A DNA stretch of 35,255 bases. It comes from Pseudomonadales bacterium. GTDB taxonomy: Bacteria > Pseudomonadota > Gammaproteobacteria > Pseudomonadales > Azotimanducaceae. A program made the position numbers and the translations under genes. How positions within the stretch are numbered: the stretch's first letter is position 1; every line of letters begins with the position of its first letter. Below are positions 26,008 through 33,095 of the stretch, piece by piece. Under the pieces are notes generated by a model that saw nothing but the letters and a program-made list of their open reading frames with translations, was not told the origin of the DNA and did not search any database. The stretch is taken from assembly GCA_030749725.1 (NCBI GenBank), contig JASMJM010000027.1:1-35255 (forward strand), given 5' to 3'.

Positions 26008-26514
26008 ATGGGAGTCATCAAACGCAACGCGTTACTGATCAGGGTGCTTGAAAGTTACCGGCAATTGGCCGTACGGGATCAGGTCGCCCTTAAATCACTC
26101 GCTGTGTTCTTCCTGCTGCTGTTTTGCGTACTCGGCGTGTGGCGGCCGTTGCAGGACTTCGTCGATGATAGTCAGGCACTACGGGACAGCAACCTGGATT
26201 TGATGCGACTGATGAGCGACACGGAAAAGCAGGCTCGGTCTATCAGTGGCAGCAGCAGCTCGAATCGTAACAGCGGGCAGTCGCTCTTGATCCTGGTGTC
26301 TCGATCCGCAAAGTCCGCCAACATAAAGCCCGATAAACTACAGCCGGAAGGGTCGGATAGTGTCAGCGTCTGGTTCGAAGCAGTCTCCTTTAACGACATG
26401 ATGCGATGGCTCGAGAATCTGGAGGCCAATGAGAGTGTTCACATCCATCAGATCACTGTCAATCGGCTGCAGCAGGCCGGCAGTGTCAATGCCCGCATGG
26501 TGTTGAAGACCTAG
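26008..26514 (+). CDS. gspM: Type II secretion inner-membrane protein GspM
   Basis: The protein is 168 residues: a short cytoplasmic N-terminus, one membrane segment at about 30-47 (SLAVFFLLLFCVLGVW), a coiled-coil-like stretch and a periplasmic domain (about 88-168) ending VNRLQQAGSVNARMVLKT. Length, topology and position directly after gspL identify it as GspM; sequence alone would be weak. It dimerises with GspL in the inner-membrane platform. It begins one nt after the gspL stop. It is the last gsp gene: no gspN follows, and its TAG shares the palindrome CTAG with the dnaE2 stop. Confidence 0.9.
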   Translation: MGVIKRNALLIRVLESYRQLAVRDQVALKSLAVFFLLLFCVLGVWRPLQDFVDDSQALRDSNLDLMRLMSDTEKQARSISGSSSSNRNSGQSLLILVSRSAKSANIKPDKLQPEGSDSVSVWFEAVSFNDMMRWLENLEANESVHIHQITVNRLQQAGSVNARMVLKT

Positions 26515-29500
26515 CGAAAATCCCGCGATTTAAGGGAGAATTGCGCCAGATAACGGCTGCAATCTTCTACCTGCCCGGCGATCACATGGATCAGTGATTC
26601 CTCCCGTTCCATGATTCCCTTGATCTTCAACAATCGACCCTGTATTACCGCTGCGCGGAAGCGTTCTTGGATCCTCTCCCAGATCACCACATTCACATTG
26701 TTGGTTTCATCTTCGAGAGTCAGGAACAGCACTCCGGCAGCAGAGGAAGGTCTTTGCCTGCCGGTCACGATACCAGCGACCTGGACAAAGCGTCCGTGCT
26801 TGAGTTGCTGCAGTTGCTCCGCTGTTGTACAGCTTGCAAAAGGTTCCATATCCCGCAGCATGGCCATTGGATGTCGCCCGAGGGTCAGACCGAGGCTGGT
26901 GTAATCAGCGCGCAGATCGTCACGTTCACTCGGGGTGGGGAGGACAACTCTCTCGGTCGAGAGATCACGAGGGGCATCGCTGGGCTCGCGACTTGAGGAA
27001 TAGCCGGGAGAGGAGGGTTCTGCACACTGCTCCAACAAGGGTGATGGGGGGAGAATTCCCTCTACTTCCCAATGGGTACGGTACCTGTTGCCCGTCGTGG
27101 ACCTAAAGGCGCCCGCCTCTGTGAGCTTGGACATTTCCCCCCGGTTTAATTTAGCCCGACGAGCTACATCTTCGAGATCCCGAAATCGCTGTTCTGCTCT
27201 GGCATTGACGATACGGTTGGCGGCGTTTTCGTTGAATCCCTTGATCCGCCCGAATCCAAGGCGCAGGGCGGGTTGCTGAGCCTTTACTTGCCGGGTGCGG
27301 GCCGGTTTCTGCAAAGTGGACTCCCATTGACTGCAGAGGATATCCACCGGACGTACCTCTATGTCGTGTCTTTGTGCATCCTGCAACAGCTGGGAAGGGG
27401 AGTAGAAACCCATAGGTAAACTGTTCAGCAGGGCGCAATAGAAAGCAGTCGGTTCATGGCGCTTGAGCCAGGCGGAAACGTAAACCAGCAGGGCGAAACT
27501 GGCCGCATGGGATTCCGGAAATCCATAATCACCGAACCCTTTGATCTGAGCGAAGATTCGTTCGGCAAACTCCCTGTCGTGACCCCGCTCCAGCATGCCA
27601 TTGATCAGTTTATCCTCAAAGATCTCCAGCCCGCCTTTGCGTTTCCAGGCCGCCATGGCGCGGCGCAGTTGATCCGCTTCACCGGCACTGAATCCTGCCG
27701 CCACCATGGCAAGCTTGATAACCTGCTCCTGAAAGATGGGAATGCCGAGGGTGCGTTCCAACACCGACTTCACGGCATCGTTACTGTAGGTGACAGGCTC
27801 CAGCCCCTGCCGTCTTTTCAGGTAGGGATGCACCATGTTGCCCTGGATCGGACCGGGCCGCATGATGGCCACTTCAATAACCAGATCGTAGAAATTTTCC
27901 GGCTTCAGGCGTTGCAGCATGGAGATCTGCGCCCGGGATTCCACCTGGAATACCCCGATGCTGTCCGCCTTTTGCAGCATCTGATAGGTGAGTGGATCCT
28001 CAGGCGGTAACGTAGCAAGTGACAGCTGGCTGTTTCTATAATCGTTTATCAGCTTGAAGCACTTACGAATTGCGGTGAGCATGCCGAGGGCCAGCACATC
28101 TACCTTTAGGAGTCCCAGCGCTTCGATGTCATCCTTGTCCCACTGAATGATGGTGCGATCCGCCATGGCGGCATTCTCGACCGGAACCAGTTGACTCAGA
28201 GGACCACGGGATATGACGAATCCCCCCACATGCTGTGACAGGTGGCGGGGAAAGCCCAGTAGCAGATCCACCAGCATCAGAAACTGCCCGATGATCGGGC
28301 TGCGGGGATCGACCCCCGCCTCCCGGAAACGATCCAGAAGCTGCTCCTTTTTGTCCCACCAGGAGAGGGATTTAGCCAGATGATCCACAAGTTGCAGATC
28401 CATCCCCAACGCTTTTCCTACGTCGCGGATGGCGCTTTTGGGCCGGTAGGTGACGATGGTGGCGGCTATAGCAGCCCGGTGACGCCCATATTTTTTATAG
28501 ATGTACTGGATCACCTCCTCCCGCCTTTCATGCTCGAAATCCACATCGATATCCGGCGGTTCATTGCGCTCCCTGGAGATAAATCGTTCAAACAGCAGTT
28601 TGATCCGGGCCGGATCCACCTCCGTGATAAAAAGGCAATAGCAGACTGCACTGTTAGCTGCAGAGCCCCGCCCCTGGCAGAGAATCTCCTGGCTGCGGGC
28701 GAAGTGAACGATGTCGAAAACCGTCAGGAAGTAATATTCATATTGCAGCTCCCGGATAAGGTCGAGTTCCTTTTCCAGGCTGTCCCTGACATCCCTGGGA
28801 ACACCTTCGGGCCAGCGCTTTTGCGCCCCCGACTCCACCAACTGCCTTAAATACACGCAAGCGGTTAGATGGGGGGGAACCAGTTCTTCGGGATACTCGT
28901 AACGCAGTTCCGACAGGGAAAACTCGCACAGGGAGCTTATACGAAGGCTCTCTTCAAGCAATGAGGCCGGGTAGAGTTGTCTCAGTTTGCTCAAAGGACG
29001 CAGGTGTTTCTCCCGGTTCGAAGCCAGCAGGCGTCCCGCCAGCCGGATAGATTGTCTCATGCGGATGGCGGACACCACATCCTGCAGCGGCTTACGGTCC
29101 GCCGAGTGCATGTGCACGTCACCGCTGGCGACCAGGGGGATGGTAAGTTCCCTGGCCAGAGCAAAGCTGCACTCATATCGATCCAGAGCGTGCCCATCAT
29201 CGAAAACCTCAAGGCTGATCCACAGATGGTCGCCAAACAGTTTCTTCAGTTCCCGCCCATGCTGTAGATTGTCCCGCTCCTCTTCCCGCGGCAGCCACAG
29301 GGCCAGACACTGGTCCATGCCGTAGTTAAGATCTTTGAGTGACACGGCATATTCTCCCTTGGGGCTGCGCCTTCGACCGATGGAGATAAGATTGCATAGC
29401 TGCCCATAGGCGCTTCGATCAGGGGCGAGAAGAACCAGTTTAAAGCCCTCCTCGAACGTAAATTCACTACCAACGATCAACTTGAGTTTGAAGTGTTCCG

Positions 29501-29681
29501 CCGCGACATGAGCCTTTACCACACCGCTCATGGAGCACTCATCGGTAATCGCCAGCGCCCCGTAGCCCAACTTGGCAGCCTGTGCTACAAGTTCCTCCGG
29601 ATGGGATGCCCCCCGCAAAAAAGAATAATTACTAATACAATGAAGTTCGGCGTAGCCTGGGCTAGTTTCAGGACTATTCAT
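26511..29681 (-). CDS. dnaE2: Error-prone DNA polymerase DnaE2 (ImuC)
   Basis: The protein is 1056 residues, the DnaE2 length (shorter than replicative DnaE). The PHP domain starts AELHCISNYSFLRGASHPEE (11-30). The polymerase active site includes CQGRGSAANSAVCY (335-348) and the metal-binding PDIDVDFEHERREE (376-389). A helix-hairpin-helix lies at about 830-870 (LRLGFGRIKGFNENAANRIV). The C-terminal OB fold has VQVAGIVTGRQRPSSAAGVLFLTLEDE. It does translesion synthesis with ImuA and ImuB after DNA damage. It is third in the imuA-imuB-dnaE2 order, 153 nt after imuB, and is presumably under the same LexA-controlled promoter unless the hairpin in the gap matters. Confidence 0.96.
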   Translation of the reverse strand: MNSPETSPGYAELHCISNYSFLRGASHPEELVAQAAKLGYGALAITDECSMSGVVKAHVAAEHFKLKLIVGSEFTFEEGFKLVLLAPDRSAYGQLCNLISIGRRRSPKGEYAVSLKDLNYGMDQCLALWLPREEERDNLQHGRELKKLFGDHLWISLEVFDDGHALDRYECSFALARELTIPLVASGDVHMHSADRKPLQDVVSAIRMRQSIRLAGRLLASNREKHLRPLSKLRQLYPASLLEESLRISSLCEFSLSELRYEYPEELVPPHLTACVYLRQLVESGAQKRWPEGVPRDVRDSLEKELDLIRELQYEYYFLTVFDIVHFARSQEILCQGRGSAANSAVCYCLFITEVDPARIKLLFERFISRERNEPPDIDVDFEHERREEVIQYIYKKYGRHRAAIAATIVTYRPKSAIRDVGKALGMDLQLVDHLAKSLSWWDKKEQLLDRFREAGVDPRSPIIGQFLMLVDLLLGFPRHLSQHVGGFVISRGPLSQLVPVENAAMADRTIIQWDKDDIEALGLLKVDVLALGMLTAIRKCFKLINDYRNSQLSLATLPPEDPLTYQMLQKADSIGVFQVESRAQISMLQRLKPENFYDLVIEVAIMRPGPIQGNMVHPYLKRRQGLEPVTYSNDAVKSVLERTLGIPIFQEQVIKLAMVAAGFSAGEADQLRRAMAAWKRKGGLEIFEDKLINGMLERGHDREFAERIFAQIKGFGDYGFPESHAASFALLVYVSAWLKRHEPTAFYCALLNSLPMGFYSPSQLLQDAQRHDIEVRPVDILCSQWESTLQKPARTRQVKAQQPALRLGFGRIKGFNENAANRIVNARAEQRFRDLEDVARRAKLNRGEMSKLTEAGAFRSTTGNRYRTHWEVEGILPPSPLLEQCAEPSSPGYSSSREPSDAPRDLSTERVVLPTPSERDDLRADYTSLGLTLGRHPMAMLRDMEPFASCTTAEQLQQLKHGRFVQVAGIVTGRQRPSSAAGVLFLTLEDETNNVNVVIWERIQERFRAAVIQGRLLKIKGIMEREESLIHVIAGQVEDCSRYLAQFSLKSRDFR

Positions 29682-29742
29682 TTCAGGATAAGTTCATGGG
29701 AAGAGTTGAGTCGTTGGATAGTATTGAAGAAATAAGCGGGCT

Positions 29743-29780
29743 TGGTCGGACGGGAGGTGGCACCTCCCTCCATCCGACCA
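29743..29780. repeat. Long imperfect inverted repeat between imuB and dnaE2
   Basis: TGGTCGGA...GGGAGGTG and CACCTCCC...TCCGACCA fold into a stem of about 15 bp with a small asymmetric internal loop and a tight loop around 29760. It sits in the 153-nt gap inside the presumed imuA-imuB-dnaE2 transcript. No T-run follows, so it is not a classic terminator. It could attenuate dnaE2, protect the mRNA end, or be one copy of a dispersed palindromic repeat. Confidence 0.6.
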
Positions 29781-29834
29781 TGCTTCCCAATACCGTATAT
29801 ACCCATGCACGGTCGTAGTGAAACAAACTGTTTA

Positions 29835-31403
29835 CTAAGAAAAAATCCCATGCAAATACCATTTCCCGTTCGCAAGGTGGTTGAATACCCAGTAGAGGGC
29901 GCCGCTGTTGTGGCGGGCTATGTAATAGTCTCGGGGGGTGTTTTGTTCCCACCAGCCGAAGTCGATTCGTTCTGGGCCTTGGAGGAGTTGGAGTTGGCCG
30001 TGGAGGAGGGGGGTTCCACGGTTTTCTCTGAGTGGTCTGGCTGGATTTAGCAGGTAGAGGGGGCGGGGATTGTTTGGTTCGCTCTCATCCGGGTGCCAGT
30101 ACTCTTTGTGGTCCAGGCGGATTCGTTGCCAGGCCTTTTCGGGGCGGTGGTCATTGGCGAGGGAGAGGCCGAAGCAGGTTCCTGGTCCGAGGCGGGCGCG
30201 GAACATGTTGAGCAGCATGGCATGCTCTTCCCGGTTGCCCTGTTGGTGGATACGACCGTCTGTCTGCCTGAACCCCGTGCCGTGAAACAGATTGGCAGCC
30301 TGCAGGTTGGCGGGGGAAAAACGTTTCGCGTTCAGTGTCAGGCTACCTATCTCCGACATGCCCTGAAACTGCTCCAGTTGTAACTGGGTCAGGGCCAGAA
30401 ACACTGCACGGTTGTTTTCCGGGTTGGCCATATGGACCGTGATGCTCTCGGAAGGGTGGTTGCGGTGTTTCAGTTGCCAGACGAACTTGTCGATGGTCAG
30501 TTGACGGCAGGTGAGGAAATCGGTGAGTTCCGCCAGCAATCGCTTCATGGGGAAGATCAGGGATTGGCTGTTGGTGACATCCGTTAGAAAGTGGATCTCG
30601 CTGAAGAACCGAGGTGCAGGACGGATGCTTTGCTGCGGGTCAGCCTTGGCACCGGTCAGGCGGTAGAGGTAATCCATGAATTGCTGCCCGAAGCGCTTGC
30701 CCAGACCGCTGATAGGTAGGGCAAACAGTTCACCCATTCGCTGGATACCCATGTTGTGCAGGGAAGTGAGGATCGCCTCGTCGGTTTCCATGTAGACGAT
30801 GGCAACCCGTTGCAGGGAGGACTCGATGGTTTGCCGGGTGGCATCGTTTGGTTGCAGGGTAGCCTTGATTGGTTGCAGGGTAGCCTCGATTGGCGAGCCT
30901 GTATCGTCGGCATTCGCTTTGGCGAGTAAAAGAGCTCCCAGGGGAGTGGCGCAAGCCGCCATGCGGCAGTTGTAACCCAGCGACTGCAGGCCAGTGCTGA
31001 CTCGCTGTCTGATGGCGTTTAACCCTCCGAACAGTTTCAGGCAGCCGCTGATCTCCAGCAGCAGACTGTGGTTGTTTTTAACGCAAACCGTGGGGGTGAA
31101 TTGGTAGCACCAGTGAGCCAGGTAGTTGATGGCTGCGATCTCTTTTTTTTCATCACGCTCGATGCTGGTGACCAGAGCGCTGAGGCTGTAGGCCGTATCC
31201 ATGCTGCTGTTGATCTGGATACCGGTGTCAATTGCTGCCCGATTCAGAAAGGCGACTCGCTGTCGTTCCAGTATCACCACCGGATGCTGTGCTTTTTCGG
31301 GCGCTATTGCCCGAGTGAAAATCTCCAGTGGCAGATGTGGAAAATGGAGACAGAGCCAGAGTGCATTGTTACTGTAATTCGATGCTGCCATTCCATTTGC
31401 CAT
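29835..31403 (-). CDS. imuB: ImuB, catalytically inactive Y-family polymerase-like mutagenesis protein
   Basis: The protein is 522 residues. It opens WLCLHFPHLPLEIFTRA: the Y-family fold without the catalytic Asp of the first motif, as expected of ImuB. SISGCLKLFGG-like (EISGCLKLFGGLNAIRQRV, about 110-128) also matches the family. The helix-hairpin-helix area is HNMGIQRMGELFALPISGLGKRFG (about 217-240). It bridges ImuA/RecA, DnaE2 and the beta clamp in damage tolerance. Residues 173-200 are four 7-residue repeats (EATLQPI, KATLQPN, DATRQTI, ESSLQRV) encoded by a 21-bp tandem repeat. It begins two nt after the imuA stop (ATG, 31401-31403). Confidence 0.93.
   Translation of the reverse strand: MANGMAASNYSNNALWLCLHFPHLPLEIFTRAIAPEKAQHPVVILERQRVAFLNRAAIDTGIQINSSMDTAYSLSALVTSIERDEKKEIAAINYLAHWCYQFTPTVCVKNNHSLLLEISGCLKLFGGLNAIRQRVSTGLQSLGYNCRMAACATPLGALLLAKANADDTGSPIEATLQPIKATLQPNDATRQTIESSLQRVAIVYMETDEAILTSLHNMGIQRMGELFALPISGLGKRFGQQFMDYLYRLTGAKADPQQSIRPAPRFFSEIHFLTDVTNSQSLIFPMKRLLAELTDFLTCRQLTIDKFVWQLKHRNHPSESITVHMANPENNRAVFLALTQLQLEQFQGMSEIGSLTLNAKRFSPANLQAANLFHGTGFRQTDGRIHQQGNREEHAMLLNMFRARLGPGTCFGLSLANDHRPEKAWQRIRLDHKEYWHPDESEPNNPRPLYLLNPARPLRENRGTPLLHGQLQLLQGPERIDFGWWEQNTPRDYYIARHNSGALYWVFNHLANGKWYLHGIFS
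30804..30887. repeat. 21-bp tandem repeat (four copies) inside imuB
   Basis: Units at 30804-30824, 30825-30845, 30846-30866 and 30867-30887. The two right-hand units share GGTTGCAGGGTAGCCT; the two left-hand units are degenerate. They encode four heptapeptides of the form [EKD]-[AS]-[TS]-x-Q-x-x, so the frame is kept. Confidence 0.88.
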
Positions 31404-31405
31404 CC

Positions 31406-32257
31406 CTAGAATCCAAGCCGCCTGTTGACACTGATTAATCGCCTCTCATCTGCGGGGCTGTCATCACTGACCGATCGGCTGTCGTCACTGATAAATCGAT
31501 CGTTATCGGGTCGCCTGTCAGATTTCTTTTCTGCCCCTGGCACGATGAATTCGGGGAAGGAGGGGGTGGTCCTGCTGAGGCTGTCTTTCAAGCTGACCGA
31601 AAAGGGATCGCTGCCCCAGCCACCGCGACGTTTCAGGATGCAGACCTGAATGGAGGATCTGTCGGACAGGACAGGAGAGGGTTCGAGTTGAATGCGAAGT
31701 TCGGCCGGGGAAGCCTGTCTGGCGGCTTGGGTGGGGCGAAACAGAATGCTCCAGCAATTCCCCTCCCGGGCAGCCACTTGCAAACGCCGGATGTCCTTGT
31801 TCCGGATCGTACCCGGCCAAGCCAGTACGGCGCTGCAGCTGTGGGACAACAGGGCTTTTTCTATCGCCCACAAGGCATCCTTGCCGTTTCCGGGTGTTAC
31901 CATTAACAGGCTGGACAGATCGATATTCTGTGCTGCCAATGCCGGGGCATAGGGGATATAGGGTGGGGCGACCCAGGTGATCCAGCGCGTCTGTTCCCGA
32001 CTGAGCTGTGCCAGCGCAGGTGTGATAAGGCGTAACTCCCCCAGCCCCTGGTGATCATGCAACAGTTCGGTGACCCCGTCCCTTGGCCAGCCACCACCGG
32101 GAAGCTGCCGGTCCAGTTCAGGATAGGCGGATGGGATCCCCAGCTTAACTCCATGGTCGATAGAGGAAGCCCGCCATATCCCGCTGGTTTGCAACAGATT
32201 GTGAAGTGCCTCGCTCATGCTTTTGTCCTGGCTTTTTCCCACACCATTTTCCTTCAC
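31406..32257 (-). CDS. imuA: ImuA, RecA/SulA-like translesion synthesis accessory protein
   Basis: The protein is 283 residues from the GTG at 32255-32257 (AGGAAGG upstream); an ATG at 32218 with its own AGGA is a fair alternative that would remove 13 residues. The RecA-like family pattern is present: PSAYPELDRQLPGGGWPRDGVTELL (about 43-67), LGELRLITPALAQLS, WITWVAPPYIPYAPAL and ALLSHSCSAVLAWP. It interacts with RecA and ImuB in the SOS mutasome. The C-terminal 40 residues are repetitive and charged (SDDS-containing repeats). It is the first gene of the cassette, downstream of two LexA boxes. Confidence 0.92.
   Translation of the reverse strand: MKENGVGKSQDKSMSEALHNLLQTSGIWRASSIDHGVKLGIPSAYPELDRQLPGGGWPRDGVTELLHDHQGLGELRLITPALAQLSREQTRWITWVAPPYIPYAPALAAQNIDLSSLLMVTPGNGKDALWAIEKALLSHSCSAVLAWPGTIRNKDIRRLQVAAREGNCWSILFRPTQAARQASPAELRIQLEPSPVLSDRSSIQVCILKRRGGWGSDPFSVSLKDSLSRTTPSFPEFIVPGAEKKSDRRPDNDRFISDDSRSVSDDSPADERRLISVNRRLGF
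31456..31497. repeat. 21-bp tandem duplication in the imuA C-terminal coding region
   Basis: GGGCTGTCATCACTGACCGAT (31456-31476, quoted here as GGGCTGTCATCACTGACCGA plus T) is followed by CGGCTGTCGTCACTGATAAA plus T (31477-31497). It encodes two SDDS-bearing heptads in the tail of ImuA. The two units differ at about five positions. Confidence 0.65.
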
Positions 32258-32272
32258 AATCCTTCCTGACTT

Positions 32273-32309
32273 TTTTCAGGGACGGTTTTCAGGGACGGTT
32301 TTTCAGGGG
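32273..32309. repeat. 13-bp tandem repeat in the imuA leader
   Basis: TTTTCAGGGACGG occurs at 32273-32285 and 32286-32298, followed by a partial third unit TTTTTCAGGGG (32299-32309). A further TTCAGGGACA lies at 32341-32350. On the transcribed strand this lies between the LexA boxes and the imuA ribosome site, so it is part of the 5' leader. Confidence 0.8.
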
Positions 32310-32356
32310 TAGTTATCCCGGGGCTATCTGTTTGTGGAAATTCAGGGACAAGAATC

Positions 32357-32372
32357 CTGTGTATATATACAG
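32357..32372. promoter_or_regulatory. LexA box 1 (SOS operator) of imuA-imuB-dnaE2
   Basis: CTGTGTATATATACAG is a perfect CTGT-N8-ACAG LexA operator of the E. coli/gammaproteobacterial type. It lies about 100 bp upstream of the imuA start. Its TATATAC core probably overlaps the promoter -10 on the minus strand, so LexA would block RNA polymerase. Confidence 0.93.
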
Positions 32373-32375
32373 TAC

Positions 32376-32391
32376 CTGTGTATATATACAG
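32376..32391. promoter_or_regulatory. LexA box 2 (SOS operator) of imuA-imuB-dnaE2
   Basis: A second perfect copy, identical to box 1, 19 bp away (part of the duplicated 19-mer CCTGTGTATATATACAGTA). The 19-bp spacing places the two sites on nearly the same face of the helix, which would favour co-operative LexA binding and tight repression. Confidence 0.92.
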
Positions 32392-32490
32392 TAGTCCTTT
32401 ATAAAGCAGACTGCAAGGATGTGGGGGCTTTTTTTGATTTGAAAAGCAGCAGCAGTAGAAACCGCGATCGCCGGAAGAGGAATCCGGGGT

Positions 32491-32976
32491 TTACAGTGGT
32501 AGAGCCTGGGTTTCTTTCAGCTCTTCCATCACCACATAGGTTCGAGACTCACTGACTCCCGGCAGGGTCAGCAGTGTTTCACCCAGCAGCTTTCGATAGT
32601 CGGCCATATCAGCTACTCGTGCCTTGATCAGATAGTCGAAGTTGCCCGAAACCAGGTGGCACTCGAGCACTTGTGGGAGTTTGATGACCGCTTCCTTGAA
32701 GTCGGCAAATACGTCTGCCGAGGTGCGCAGCAGGGAAATCTCCACAAATACAAGCAGTTCCAGCTGCAACATCCCCGGATTCAGTTTCGCCCGGTAGCCC
32801 TCGATATAGCCCATTTCCTCAAGGGCCTTCACCCTTTCGCTACAGGGGGTGGCGCTCAAGTTGACGCGCCGGGCCAACTCGACATTGGTGATGCGGCCAT
32901 TTCCCTGCAATTCCGAGAGGATACTACGATCGGTACGGTCTAGTGATTTTATCTGCAAATTTGGTTTTTTCATCAT
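32491..32976 (-). CDS. lrp: Lrp/AsnC-family transcriptional regulator, Lrp type
   Basis: The protein is 161 residues. The N-terminal helix-turn-helix LDRTDRSILSELQGNGRITNVELARRVNLSATPCSERVKALEE spans about 12-54. The RAM effector domain holds VFVEISL, ECHLVSGNFDYLIKARVADMADYRKLLGETLLTLPGVSESRTYVVMEE, very close to E. coli Lrp (ECHLVSG.FDYLLK). It is therefore a true Lrp rather than a local AsnC paralogue. It is divergent from alanine dehydrogenase with 119 bp between them and probably controls that gene in response to alanine or leucine. The start is ATG 32974-32976 after GGTGG; the second ATG is one codon later. Confidence 0.94.
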   Translation of the reverse strand: MMKKPNLQIKSLDRTDRSILSELQGNGRITNVELARRVNLSATPCSERVKALEEMGYIEGYRAKLNPGMLQLELLVFVEISLLRTSADVFADFKEAVIKLPQVLECHLVSGNFDYLIKARVADMADYRKLLGETLLTLPGVSESRTYVVMEELKETQALPL

Positions 32977-33059
32977 GAATCCACCAGAAAATGAATTCTG
33001 TTAGTGAAATCACCCAAATAATAACAATAATAAAGTGAGATAACTAGCTGCCCCGGTCT

Positions 33060-33065
33060 TATACT
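33060..33065 (+). promoter_or_regulatory. Candidate -10 element for ald
   Basis: TATACT lies 31 bp before the ald ATG in the AT-rich lrp-ald gap. No good -35 is present at 16-18 bp upstream, as often at activator-dependent (for example Lrp-dependent) promoters. This is inferred from position and sequence only. Confidence 0.35.
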
Positions 33066-33095
33066 TTACCCATATCCTATCCGAGGAGGTTCAGC

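Noticed and set aside
32471-32487. CCGGA/TCCGG hairpin after lrp as a terminator
   Set aside because: Only a 5-bp stem, and no T-tract on the lrp transcript side.
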